Source: Rhodoferax ferrireducens
GTDB lineage: Bacteria > Pseudomonadota > Gammaproteobacteria > Burkholderiales > Burkholderiaceae_C
Direction: 5' to 3'
Assembly: GCA_002083775.1 (NCBI GenBank)
Contig: MTEI01000008.1
Location: 62,001-126,000 of the forward strand
DNA: 64,000 bases
The notes under the pieces are model-generated. The model was not told the origin of the DNA. It saw only the letters and a program-made list of their open reading frames with translations, and searched no databases. Of the stretch, positions 17,860 to 27,762 are shown piece by piece (the stretch's first letter is position 1; each line of letters starts with the position of its first letter). A program made the position numbers and the translations under genes.

Positions 17860-19061
17860 ACTACACACCGATTCCCCTGACACGGCTGCAGATAGGCCGG
17901 CAGTTGCCGGTGGACATCTGGACGCCTGATGGCCGCCTGCTGCTGCGCCGAGGCCAGGCGCTGCAGTCTGAAGCGCACAGGGAGATGCTCGCCACGCACC
18001 AGGCCTGCATGACCGAGACCGACGCCCAGGCCTGGAAAAAGAGCCTAGAGCGCGACATGCGGTTGATGCGCCAGGCTGGCGTGGACATGGTCGCCATTGC
18101 GCAGGCTCCCATGCCCGCAGAGATTCTGGACACCGACTACCTGGAAGGCCGCGATGTGGATGGCGGCTGGCTGGACCTGCAAGACATTCTGCGCAGCCTG
18201 CTCTACCAGGGCGCGCAGGCCGCCACACCGCTGCCCAGGCTCGAAGGCATTGAGCAAAAAGCCCTGACCCTGCTGCGCCACGACCCCGACGAATGCCTGT
18301 TTGTGCTGTTTCAAGCCCTGCCCGACCTGAACCTGGGCTACTGCGCCACCCACGCCCTGCTGTCTGGTGTGGTGTGTGTGCTGACCGCCGACAAGCTGGC
18401 CCAAACCGACGCCGACCAGGCGCTGCTGCTGCGCTCAGCCCTGGTGATGAACATCGGCATGGCCCGCCCGCAAGACAGCCTGTCGCGCCAGCACAAGCCA
18501 CCCGACCCGACGCAGCGCCAGATCATTGCCGCCCACCCGCCCACCAGCAGCGACATCCTGCGCGGTTTTGGCATCAACGACGACGAGTTGCTGGGCATCG
18601 TGCAATGGCACCACACGCCAGATGCCGCCACCCTGCACACCGGGCACCTGACCAGCCTGCGCCTGCTGAGCCTGTCGGACGGCCTGATTGCCAAAATGGC
18701 CCCGCGCATCAGCCGCGCCGCCATGACGCCGCTGGGCGCCGCCAAATCTTTGGTGCTGGAATCCACCCCCGGAACCGCCGTTCTGCGCCCGGCCATGGCC
18801 GCTGTGCTGGGCTTTTACCCGCCGGGCACCTATGTGCAGCTGGCTAACGGCGAGACGGCGGTGGTCATCAAGCGCGGTGCGCGAGCCAACACGCCGCATG
18901 TGGCCAGCATCATGAACGCCGCCGGCATGCCGCTGAGCAAATATGTTTACCACGACAGCGGCACGGCGTCCAACGCCATCTTCAAACCGCTGGCGGGCAG
19001 CGTCAACATTCACGTCAGTCTGGACAAAGTGCGCCGACTACGGCTGCAGCACGAAATTTGA
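17853..19061 (+). CDS. Degenerate HD-GYP-like protein (catalytic residues lost)
   Basis: A 402-residue cytoplasmic protein overlapping alr by 7 nt. Residues ~165-290 follow the order of an HD-GYP c-di-GMP phosphodiesterase: YCATHALLSGVVC, LLLRSALVMNIGMARPQD, QIIAAHPPTSSDILRGFG, VQWHHTP. The HD metal dyad expected before the IG is MN here, and the GYP triad after the HH is absent. Catalysis is therefore unlikely; a c-di-GMP-binding or scaffolding role is possible. The C-terminus has a small beta-rich domain (YPPGTYVQLANGETAVVIKRG), common at the end of HD-GYP proteins. Confidence 0.75.
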   Translation: MLNYTPIPLTRLQIGRQLPVDIWTPDGRLLLRRGQALQSEAHREMLATHQACMTETDAQAWKKSLERDMRLMRQAGVDMVAIAQAPMPAEILDTDYLEGRDVDGGWLDLQDILRSLLYQGAQAATPLPRLEGIEQKALTLLRHDPDECLFVLFQALPDLNLGYCATHALLSGVVCVLTADKLAQTDADQALLLRSALVMNIGMARPQDSLSRQHKPPDPTQRQIIAAHPPTSSDILRGFGINDDELLGIVQWHHTPDAATLHTGHLTSLRLLSLSDGLIAKMAPRISRAAMTPLGAAKSLVLESTPGTAVLRPAMAAVLGFYPPGTYVQLANGETAVVIKRGARANTPHVASIMNAAGMPLSKYVYHDSGTASNAIFKPLAGSVNIHVSLDKVRRLRLQHEI

Positions 19062-19085
19062 GGTTTGCGGCGCGCAGTCAGAGCA

Positions 19086-19535
19086 TCAGGGCAAGCTGCT
19101 CAAGTGCGCCTGCGCGGCAGTGGCGAGTTTTTCGTCAAAGGTGGCCAGTGGTGCTTTGAGTTCAGCGGCCAGCCAGAGATAGGCGGCGTCATAGGCGCTG
19201 AGCTGGTAGCGCAGCGCCAGTTCACACACTTGCTGCAGGTTGATGTCATGAAGTTCAACGTCCATGCCCACGGCCTGCTCAAGGCCATCCGCAGCATGGG
19301 CCTCGCCCCGACGCAGTTTTTTAACGGCAACACTGGTGATCTCAAAACTCAACAGGCTGGGGGCGTGCAGGGTGCGACCCGAAATCCGCTGCAAGGCTTC
19401 GTCTTGCCAGGGCTCCTGAAACACGATGCCCGCCAGGGCGCTGCAGTCAATCACCATGGCAGGCCGAACCAGGTACTGCGCTGGCGGCTCTGCCACGTAA
19501 AAGGTTGGCATTGCACTGACGGGCGGCGGGCTCAT
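19086..19535 (-). CDS. Type II toxin, PIN-domain ribonuclease (VapC/FitB family)
   Basis: A 149-residue PIN-domain protein. Acidic residues of the active site are visible: Asp30 in MVIDCSALAG, Glu in LLSFEITSV, Asp in SAYDAAYLWLA and Asp in ATFDEKL. Such toxins cleave tRNA or rRNA when free of the antitoxin. The start at 19535 overlaps the antitoxin gene by 4 nt; Met27 (19457), which begins the conserved PIN core, is an alternative start. It is one half of a TA module in the block between alr and radA. Confidence 0.85.
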   Translation of the reverse strand: MSPPPVSAMPTFYVAEPPAQYLVRPAMVIDCSALAGIVFQEPWQDEALQRISGRTLHAPSLLSFEITSVAVKKLRRGEAHAADGLEQAVGMDVELHDINLQQVCELALRYQLSAYDAAYLWLAAELKAPLATFDEKLATAAQAHLSSLP

Positions 19536-19936
19536 CGGCTGTCCCGATCTTCGCGGATCATGTCGATGCTGGAGCCCAGATTGGGACCAGGGCCATGGGG
19601 ATACTTGGTTTTGAGTTCTGCGGCAATTTGCTCCACCGTCTTCCAGCCGCGGCGAATGATCGGACGGCCAAATCGGTCGATATCGACCACGGCACTGGGC
19701 CGACCGCCCTCACCCGCTGAACTAGCAGCCAAGGCTTTGGCAATGCTGTCGGTCACCGGGCTAGAACTGGTGTCAAGACTGGCACGGGCGCTGGTGTCAG
19801 CGCTGACATCAGGCGCCACGGCACCCTGAATCAGTGCCATCAGCTCCCCTTGCAAAGACCGATGGTTGCGCGCAGCGCGCTCGCGCAGGGCTTGCGCCCA
19901 GGCTTCTGGCACGTCTTTGATGGACAGATTAGGCAT
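19532..19936 (-). CDS. Type II antitoxin, ribbon-helix-helix (FitA/VapB-like)
   Basis: A 134-residue protein whose N-terminus (MPNLSIKDVPEAWAQALRER, then AARNHRSLQGELMALI) is the Arc/FitA-type ribbon-helix-helix DNA-binding fold. The C-terminal part is Ala/Ser-rich and then charged (YPHGPGPNLGSSIDMIRED), probably wrapping the toxin. GGAG lies 6 nt before the ATG. The start codon overlaps the left arm of a perfect 9-bp inverted repeat, a likely autoregulatory operator. Confidence 0.85.
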   Translation of the reverse strand: MPNLSIKDVPEAWAQALRERAARNHRSLQGELMALIQGAVAPDVSADTSARASLDTSSSPVTDSIAKALAASSAGEGGRPSAVVDIDRFGRPIIRRGWKTVEQIAAELKTKYPHGPGPNLGSSIDMIREDRDSR

Positions 19937-19969
19937 AATGGCTCCAAAACAGATGTTGGCGCCATTATG
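19934..19969. promoter_or_regulatory. Inverted repeat, likely operator of the toxin-antitoxin pair
   Basis: CATAATGGC and GCCATTATG are exact complements separated by 18 nt. The left arm includes the antitoxin start codon and the right arm reaches into the last codons of the P-type ATPase gene. RHH antitoxins normally bind such repeats to repress their own operon. Confidence 0.55.
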
Positions 19970-22613
19970 AAACCATTTTGGATTTTTTGGGCTTCAGCAA
20001 CTCCAAAATCAGCATCACCAACACGCCCAACCCCAGCGCAGCCGCCAGCCAGGTCAGCGGCAGCGGTTCAAACTTGAACAGGCCGGCCAGCCACGGCACA
20101 TACAGCGCCAGCAGCATCAAGGCAAACGCGGCACCGCAGACCCACCATAACGTGCGGTTGGGCACCCGCAGGCTTTGCCACAGCGAACCGCTGCGCGAGC
20201 GATTCGCCAGAATGAGCGCCAGATTGCCAGCCACGATGGTGGCAAACGAAAACGCCCGCGCCGCGCCTTCGCTCAAATGCTGCATGCCCCACCAGGCGGC
20301 CGCCAGCACCACGGCCAGCGCACCCAGGCCCTGCAACACCGCCCAGACCAGCGTCCAGCCGCCAAACAGCGGGGTGGTCACATCGCGTGGTGGGCGCTGC
20401 ATCAGGTCAGGCTCGGCGGGTTCGTTCTCGAACACCATGGAACACGCCGGGTCAATCACCAGTTCCAGAAACGCAATATGCAGCGGGTACAGCAGGGTCG
20501 GCCAACCCAGCAGCACCGGCAGCAGCGCCATGCCGGCAATCGGCACATGAACCGCCAGGATGTAGCTCATGGACTTGCGCAAGTTGTCAAAAATGCGCCG
20601 CCCCAGCCGCACCGCTTGCACCAGCCCGGCAAAGTTGTCGTCCAGCAGCACGATGGAGGCGGCCTCGCGCGCCACGTCAGTGCCGCGCCCTCCCATGGCC
20701 ACACCCACATGGGCGGCTCTCAGCGCCGGGGCGTCGTTGACACCGTCACCGGTCATAGCCACCACCATGCCGCTGGCTTTGAGGGCTTGCACAATGCGCA
20801 GTTTTTGCGTTGGGGCAATGCGGGCGCAGACGCTCACCGTGGCCATGCGCTGCTGCAAGGCGGCATCGTCGAGCTGGTCCAGGGTGTCACCCGTCAGCAC
20901 CCAGTCATCAGTTGGCGAGCTGGTTTCGGTTTGGACAGTTTTGATGCCGTGCAGCTCACCGTTCGATCCGGCGGGCACGGCCAAGCCAGCCTGGATCGCC
21001 ATCGCCTGCGCAGTGGCCGGGTAGTCGCCGGTGATCATCACGACGCGTATGCCGGCGTTGCGCGCCTGCGCCACCGTCTCGGGAATGGCGGCACGCAGCG
21101 GGTCGGCCAGGCCCAGCAGGCCGACAAACTCAAACTCGAAGTCATGCTCAATGGCGGGCCAGTCCACACCTTCAAAACGTGCGCGCGCCACACCCAGCAC
21201 GCGCAGGCCTCGCCCTGCCATGGCCTCCACGGCACGGGCCACGCGCACCTTTCCCACGGCGTCCATGTGACACAAATCCACAATGGCTTCTGGCGCCCCT
21301 TTGGCGGCCACCACATGCGCCTCGCCATCCACCGCCCGCCAGACGTGCGACATGGCGCGCAGTTCCGGGGTCATACCGTAGTGCTGCATCAGCGTCCAGT
21401 CGCGGTGCAGGTGCTCGGTGTCTTTCAGAAAGTGCTGGCCCAAGCGGTGAAAGGCCTTTTCCATGGGGTCAAACGGGTCGGTCACGCTGGCCAGAATCGA
21501 AAACTCCACCAGGGTATGGAAGGCCTCGGGCAATTCGGGGGTGGTGGCGTAGTCCACCGCCAGGCTGTCGCCCGGCACCAGGTCATCGCTGGCCTGACCG
21601 GACCGAGACTCGGCATACAAAGCGGTCACGGTCATGCGGTTTTCGGTCAGGGTGCCGGTTTTGTCGACGCACAGCACACTGGTCGCGCCCAGGGTTTCAA
21701 TGGCCGCAATGCGCCGCGTCAGCACCTGGTGTTTGGACAAGCGCCAGGCGCCCAGCGCCGGGATCACGGTCAGCACCACGCTGAATTCCTGCGGCAGCAG
21801 CGCCATCGCCAGGGCAATTCCGGCCAGCAGCGCACCCAGCCAGTCCCCCTTGAGCCAGCCATAAGCCAGCACCAGCAACAGGCTGGCTATGGCGGCGGTC
21901 ACGGCCAGCAGCTTGACCAGTTGGGCCGTTTGCAGGCGCAATGGCGAGACCTCCGGGGTGAGGCCCGCCAGCGCAGCGCCAATCCGGCCGATTTCGCTGC
22001 GCGCTCCGGTGGCCGTGACGCGGGCCATACCGTGCCCGCGCACCAGCAGCGTGCCGGAAAAAAGCTGCGCGCAGGCCCCGGCCACGTCACTCACCGACTT
22101 GTCCACCGGGATCGGCTCGCCCGTCAGCAGCGACTCGTCCACCTGCACCTCGGTCCCTTGAACCAGCACCGCATCAGCGGCAATGCGGTCACCCTCGGCC
22201 AGCACCAGCACATCACCTTGCACCACGTCGCGCCCGGCAATACGCAGCGCTGCGCCATCACGCCACACCAGCGCGCGCGGGCTGGTCAGGTCACGCAGGG
22301 CGGCCAGCGCGTGTTCAGTCTTGCCTTCCTGGTACAGCGTGAGCGCCAGCACCACCACCACCAGGCCAAACAGAACCAGCCCCTCCTGCAAATCACCCAG
22401 CACCAGGTACAACACACCCGCGCCGAGCAGCAGCGCAAACATCGGGTCCGACAAGGTTTCGCGCGCCACCGCCAGCCAGCCCCGCTGCTGGGCGGCTGAC
22501 AACACGTTGGGGCCGTCGTCCTGCAGCCGTTGCGCGGCCTGCCCGGCGCTCAGGCCAAGCTGGGCCAGCGCATCGGGTGCAGTTTTGTCATCGGGCAGGC
22601 GTTTATGAGTCAT
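19965..22613 (-). CDS. Cation-translocating P-type ATPase (P2-like), substrate unclear
   Basis: An 882-residue membrane pump starting at ATG 22613 (MTHKRLPDDKTAPDALAQLG). It has the N-terminal cation-ATPase domain, the actuator motif VDESLLTGEPIPV, phosphorylation site CVDKTGTLTENRM, KGAPEAI in the nucleotide domain and hinge AMTGDGVNDAPALRAAHVGVAMG, plus about 10 membrane segments. In TM4 the ligand motif reads LLPQEFSVVLT instead of the PEGLP of Ca2+ pumps, so the transported ion cannot be assigned. The Shine-Dalgarno AGAGG 5 nt before the ATG belongs to a palindromic repeat. Its stop lies 29 nt upstream of the antitoxin start, on the same strand. Confidence 0.9.
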   Translation of the reverse strand: MTHKRLPDDKTAPDALAQLGLSAGQAAQRLQDDGPNVLSAAQQRGWLAVARETLSDPMFALLLGAGVLYLVLGDLQEGLVLFGLVVVVLALTLYQEGKTEHALAALRDLTSPRALVWRDGAALRIAGRDVVQGDVLVLAEGDRIAADAVLVQGTEVQVDESLLTGEPIPVDKSVSDVAGACAQLFSGTLLVRGHGMARVTATGARSEIGRIGAALAGLTPEVSPLRLQTAQLVKLLAVTAAIASLLLVLAYGWLKGDWLGALLAGIALAMALLPQEFSVVLTVIPALGAWRLSKHQVLTRRIAAIETLGATSVLCVDKTGTLTENRMTVTALYAESRSGQASDDLVPGDSLAVDYATTPELPEAFHTLVEFSILASVTDPFDPMEKAFHRLGQHFLKDTEHLHRDWTLMQHYGMTPELRAMSHVWRAVDGEAHVVAAKGAPEAIVDLCHMDAVGKVRVARAVEAMAGRGLRVLGVARARFEGVDWPAIEHDFEFEFVGLLGLADPLRAAIPETVAQARNAGIRVVMITGDYPATAQAMAIQAGLAVPAGSNGELHGIKTVQTETSSPTDDWVLTGDTLDQLDDAALQQRMATVSVCARIAPTQKLRIVQALKASGMVVAMTGDGVNDAPALRAAHVGVAMGGRGTDVAREAASIVLLDDNFAGLVQAVRLGRRIFDNLRKSMSYILAVHVPIAGMALLPVLLGWPTLLYPLHIAFLELVIDPACSMVFENEPAEPDLMQRPPRDVTTPLFGGWTLVWAVLQGLGALAVVLAAAWWGMQHLSEGAARAFSFATIVAGNLALILANRSRSGSLWQSLRVPNRTLWWVCGAAFALMLLALYVPWLAGLFKFEPLPLTWLAAALGLGVLVMLILELLKPKKSKMVS

Positions 22614-22665
22614 TTTGGCCTCTAGCCCTTTAGAGAAAAGGGCCAATAGCTATATTAATAGTAGC
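22614..22665 (-). repeat. dispersed palindromic repeat, copy 4 (leader of the P-type ATPase gene)
   Basis: On the minus strand, TAATATAGCTATTGGCCCTTTT faces TAAAGGGCTAGAGGCCAAA and then the ATG of the ATPase gene. The right arm TAGAGGCCAAA supplies AGAGG at 5 nt spacing from the start codon. Confidence 0.8.
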
Positions 22666-22819
22666 ATTCACTGACGTCCATCCTAAACACGAATTCGATT
22701 CACCGAGAAACCTTCAACCTCTTGACCTTAGCCACGACCGCAAACTGAGCCAGCCTCGAAGGGTCATAGCCCTTGAAATCGTCACTATTTGTAACTTTTG
22801 TAATCGCAAACCCCTACAT

Positions 22820-22848
22820 TTGACAAGGTTGAACAACCTTACTATTTC
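22820..22848 (+). promoter_or_regulatory. Candidate promoter with overlapping palindrome, upstream of the diheme cytochrome gene
   Basis: TTGACA at 22820 and TATTTC at 22843 are separated by 17 bp. The spacer contains AAGGTTGAACAACCTT (22825-22840), 7-bp inverted arms around AA, placed where a repressor would block RNA polymerase. The gene starts 31 nt downstream behind AGGAG. Confidence 0.5.
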
Positions 22849-22878
22849 CTTGCGATTTATCAATCTACAGGAGACACC

Positions 22879-23760
22879 ATGCCGCTGCTTGCCTTGACAC
22901 AACATCAATTCACTCAACTCTTCAAGGCAGGATGCATCGCTGCAGCGCTGTCCCTGGGCGGCGTTCAGGTCGCTCATGCCCAGCGCACCATTGCCGAACA
23001 GTTCATTCAGGACATGAAAGACGGCAAGATCAGCGAGGCGGGTGCCGACGACCACGTGGTGCAAGAGCTGATCATCAAGCGCAGCATCCCGATCACCTAC
23101 GATTACATCGACATGCTAATGAACACGCCCAACGCCTTTGGTCCCGGCGTGGCCTGCACCGTGTGCCACAACTCCAACGACCCCAGCAAGAGCTACCGCG
23201 GGCTGGACTTGTCCACCTGCAAGGGCATCATCAAAGGCTCCACCGAAAAACCCAAGCGTGCCCTGTTCACGCCAGGTACCGACCCCAAGCGCGACCCGTT
23301 GATCCGCCGCCTGCGCAACAACCGCATGCCGCTGGGGCTGGGGTTTGAGGCCTCTACCTTCACCCCCAACCACATGTTGGTCAAGCAATGGATTGCCGAT
23401 GGCGCCAAGAACGACGAGCACTTCAACAAAGATGTGCTGCCGCTTTTCTCGCAGGCCAATGCCTTTGGTCACAACACCCCGGCTTGCACCGCCTGCCACA
23501 TGTCCAACCAGGAGCCACCCAGCTTTCATGAGCTGAACCTCAGCAGCCACGCCGGCATCATGCTGGGGGCCGACTCGGTGGCCAAAGGCGTGGACAAGGC
23601 CACCAAGGTGATCATTCCGGGCAACCCGGATGACAGCTTTGTCTGGCAACACCTGGCCGAAAACCGCATGCCGCCCGGCATCGCCCCGTCTGAAGCGCGC
23701 GACCACCCCAACACCACCATCCTGAGCGCCTGGATCAAGCAGGGAGCCAAGTGCGACTGA
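22879..23760 (+). CDS. Periplasmic diheme c-type cytochrome
   Basis: A 293-residue exported protein with signal peptide ending near AHAQR (residue ~36). Two haem-binding motifs occur, CTVCH at residues 93-97 and CTACH at 203-207. Each is followed by a similar segment ending NRMPLG or NRMPPG, whose Met could be an axial ligand, so the protein looks like a duplicated monohaem domain. The C-terminus WIKQGAKCD has a lone cysteine. AGGAG lies 7 nt before the ATG. It overlaps the beta-propeller gene by 10 nt, so the two products very likely work together in periplasmic electron transfer. Substrate unknown. Confidence 0.88.
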   Translation: MPLLALTQHQFTQLFKAGCIAAALSLGGVQVAHAQRTIAEQFIQDMKDGKISEAGADDHVVQELIIKRSIPITYDYIDMLMNTPNAFGPGVACTVCHNSNDPSKSYRGLDLSTCKGIIKGSTEKPKRALFTPGTDPKRDPLIRRLRNNRMPLGLGFEASTFTPNHMLVKQWIADGAKNDEHFNKDVLPLFSQANAFGHNTPACTACHMSNQEPPSFHELNLSSHAGIMLGADSVAKGVDKATKVIIPGNPDDSFVWQHLAENRMPPGIAPSEARDHPNTTILSAWIKQGAKCD

Positions 23761-24845
23761 GGGTTACCGGCGTTGTCAACCGCCGCCAATTGCTGGCGGC
23801 ACTGGTCACAGTCGGGCTTTGGCCTGAAGGAGCCCGATCTGCAACCACCGCGCAGCCCACCGTGCAGCGGCGTTGGGCCAGCGGCAACACCACCCTGGCG
23901 CCGCTGGGGTGGTTGAACGAGCAACTCCTGTTCAACGGCGACCGCACCCTGGGCCGCATCGACCCCCAACTGGACAGCCCCGTCTGGACCGTGCCGCACG
24001 GTCTGAGCAGCCCGGCGGTGTATCGGCCCCGCGCGGCAGGGCAGTCGGTGATCAGCGGTGGGCAGCGCGAGCTGGGCGCCTGGCAGTTTGACACCGGGCA
24101 GGCGCGATGGCTGCAAAAGGCGCAGATTCAGATCGGCACCCCGTTTGTGACGCCCGAGCGCAGCTATGTGGGCGACGGCCACACCCTGATGGCGCTGGAC
24201 AACGCCACCGGCGCCGTCGCCTGGCGCTTTGCCAGCACCCCCGACACGCTGGCCGCCTACGCCCCCACAGTGGCTGGCGACACGGTGTTTTTTGGCCCCG
24301 GCAACGGCCTGCTGTATGCGCTGAATGCCCCTGATGGCCGCCTGAAGTGGCAGCTCGACGACAGCAAAGAGTGGCAATACATCCGCCAGATGTTTGTGAC
24401 CGGCCAGGTGTTGGTGGCAGGCACCTACACCGAGCTGCTGTACGGCATTGACGTTGACACCGGCAAGATCCTCTGGAAGTTCAAGGCGGGCAATTTCATC
24501 AACTCGCACCATGTGGCTGGTGACACGGCCTACCTGTGGTCGCCCACCGGCTGGATTTACGCCATCAACATTCACAACGGTAGCGTGCGCTGGCGCCACC
24601 AGACCACCCGCTATGGCAACCGCGCCGCCAACTGGGCCCCGATGATGGCCGAACTGGTCACCTTTGAGCGCAAGCTGTATTGCCTGGACATGGCGCAGGT
24701 ACTGCATGTACTGGATGCGGGCAACGGTGAAGAATTGCAGCGCATCGCGTTTGCGCACGACCTGCGTCCCACGGTCAGCCCCTTGACGAGCACCACCGCC
24801 GCCGTGGCCAGCAACACCGGCGAGGTACAACTGGTGCAATGGTGA
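23751..24845 (+). CDS. PQQ-like beta-propeller protein, exported
   Basis: A 364-residue protein starting with GTG at 23751, inside the end of the cytochrome gene. The N-terminus [22 protein letters not shown] has a twin-arginine and could be a Tat signal. The mature part consists of PQQ-type blades with repeated Ala/Gly-x-Asp-x-x-Thr-Gly-x-x-x-Trp units: [63 protein letters not shown]. Such proteins are either quinoprotein dehydrogenase-like or BamB-like scaffolds. With the diheme cytochrome the layout resembles foxE-foxY, but homology is not shown. Confidence 0.8.
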   Translation: MRLRVTGVVNRRQLLAALVTVGLWPEGARSATTAQPTVQRRWASGNTTLAPLGWLNEQLLFNGDRTLGRIDPQLDSPVWTVPHGLSSPAVYRPRAAGQSVISGGQRELGAWQFDTGQARWLQKAQIQIGTPFVTPERSYVGDGHTLMALDNATGAVAWRFASTPDTLAAYAPTVAGDTVFFGPGNGLLYALNAPDGRLKWQLDDSKEWQYIRQMFVTGQVLVAGTYTELLYGIDVDTGKILWKFKAGNFINSHHVAGDTAYLWSPTGWIYAINIHNGSVRWRHQTTRYGNRAANWAPMMAELVTFERKLYCLDMAQVLHVLDAGNGEELQRIAFAHDLRPTVSPLTSTTAAVASNTGEVQLVQW

Positions 24846-24907
24846 GTGGCTGACCCAGCTGGCAGATCCACGGCGAATCTGTGGATTTATACAGTAACAT
24901 TGCCGCC

Positions 24908-26313
<1,406 letters not shown>

Positions 26314-26317
<4 letters not shown>

Positions 26318-26877
26318 TTAGCGCCAGCGCTTTCCAGCATCTTCAAAACGCGGTCAGTCAGGTCGTTCTTGGGGTTGACGAAAATCGCGGACTGCAGCAC
26401 AAAGTCCAGCTTTTCAGTGGCTGCGATGTCTTTGACCGCCTTGTTGACACTGACCAGCAGCTTTTGCAGCTCTTCATTCTTGCGCTTGTTCAGGTCCTCC
26501 TGAAAATCGCGCTGGGCGCGCTGCAGTTCACGCTCTTGCTCGATCAGCTTTTTTTGCTGCTCCAGGCGCTTGGCCTCGGCCAGCACTGGCGCATCGGTCT
26601 GGAACTTGGTCACCGCGGCCTTGAAGGCAGCGTCTTGCGCTGCGCCGTCTTTTTGCCGGGTTGAAAACTCTTTCTCCAGCTTGCCCTGGCTGACCTTGGC
26701 GGGAGCGGACTCTTTCAGCACCCGCTCCAGGTTGACAAAGCCCACGCGACCGGCAGAGAAATCTGCCGCCTGCGCAGCGCTCATGCCAAAAGCGCACAAC
26801 ACGCTGATGCACAGGCCGACGCCAAAGCGCTGCAGCGCGCCGAGGTTTTTGGAGGAAGATGGGTGATGTTGGGACAT
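26314..26877 (-). CDS. OmpH/Skp family periplasmic chaperone
   Basis: A 187-residue exported protein with signal peptide ending SAAQA (about residue 37), followed by FSAGRVGFVNLERVLKESAPAK, the OmpH start. A long charged coiled coil (EQQKKLIEQERELQRAQRDF) forms the tentacle and the C-terminal LDFVLQSAIFVN returns to the beta-core. Skp holds unfolded outer-membrane proteins. The classical bamA-skp-lpxD neighbourhood is absent, so this may be a second OmpH paralogue. Confidence 0.88.
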
Positions 26878-26940
26878 GGTGTGGTGTGATGAAGTGAAAG
26901 AATGGATTGTGCGACGGAAACCGCCTGCTGCCGTGTGGCC

Positions 26941-27570
26941 CTATTGGCGAACCACGGTGTTGCCAGATTTTTTGACCGGGTCACCCACCTTGAAGCCAGG
27001 GTCTTGGGCAAAGTCGAACTTGGCGCTGCCGCCGTTGCTGTAGGTGACGCTGACCTGCCAGACCTGGGTGGTGTTCATGTTTTCCTGAATCTTTTTACCG
27101 GCATAGGCGCCGCCTGCCGCGCCGGCAATGGTGGCCAGGTCTTTGCCAAAACCGCCGCCCACCTGACGCCCCAGCACGGCACCGGCCACGCCACCGGCAA
27201 TCATGCCCACGGCGTTGGCCTCGCCCTCTTTTTCGACGAGGTTCACGGCAGTGACGCGGCCGCAGTCAACGCATTCTTTGGCCACGGGCTGGGTGCTGTA
27301 GGTGCCCTTTTGGGTGCGCAGGGCCGCCAGCGACTTGTCGTAAATGGCCTGCGCATCACGACGGCACTGGATGCGCGCCTCGGGAGAGGCTTCGTCAGCG
27401 CACAGCTTTTTGTCAGCGTCATAGCGCGCCTTGGCCTCTTTGGCGCTGGCCTGAGCGTCCGCGTTGGTGGTCCAACTGGTCTGTGCCAACACCGGTGCGG
27501 CTAGCAAAGACCATAGCAGGCCGCCCGCCAGGGCCAGGGCCCTCAACCCATTCTGTGACTTGATCACCAT
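26941..27570 (-). CDS. Glycine-zipper 2TM domain protein, exported
   Basis: A 209-residue protein with a signal peptide (MVIKSQNGLRALALAGGLLWSLLAAPVLAQ cut into two parts by an Arg), an Ala/Lys-rich helical segment containing Cys pairs (KKLCADEASPEARIQC; KECVDCGRVTAVN) and a glycine zipper near residues 128-165 (GMIAGGVAGAVLGRQVGGG, IAGAAGGAYAGKKIQE). ATG at 27570 has GGAGG 5 nt upstream. It resembles SlyB/YcfJ-like envelope proteins that associate with the outer membrane; role unknown. The end QDPGFKVGDPVKKSGNTVVRQ is the usual SH3-like tail of this group. Confidence 0.83.
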   Translation of the reverse strand: MVIKSQNGLRALALAGGLLWSLLAAPVLAQTSWTTNADAQASAKEAKARYDADKKLCADEASPEARIQCRRDAQAIYDKSLAALRTQKGTYSTQPVAKECVDCGRVTAVNLVEKEGEANAVGMIAGGVAGAVLGRQVGGGFGKDLATIAGAAGGAYAGKKIQENMNTTQVWQVSVTYSNGGSAKFDFAQDPGFKVGDPVKKSGNTVVRQ

Positions 27571-27762
27571 AACAACCTCCATCAACAGACGGCGACCGCG
27601 CCATCCTCAAGGTGACAAGGATACCCGCAAGCCGTCAAGATGCGATGAACGACATGTAACCGGGGGTTAGCCCCAAGTCGTCGGCTCGGCTGGTCCCGGG
27701 CCAGCCCTCTAAAATGGCCGATTTGACCCACAGCGCCCGCTAAACACTTTGAGGAACAACCG

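Noticed and set aside
20175..22499. Plus-strand ORF of 774 codons
   Set aside because: Entirely antisense to the P-type ATPase gene; rich in His, Gln and Arg with no recognisable domain. A high-GC shadow of the real gene.
23526..24839. Minus-strand ORF of 437 codons
   Set aside because: Antisense to the cytochrome and beta-propeller genes, which have haem motifs and PQQ blades; the ORF has none.
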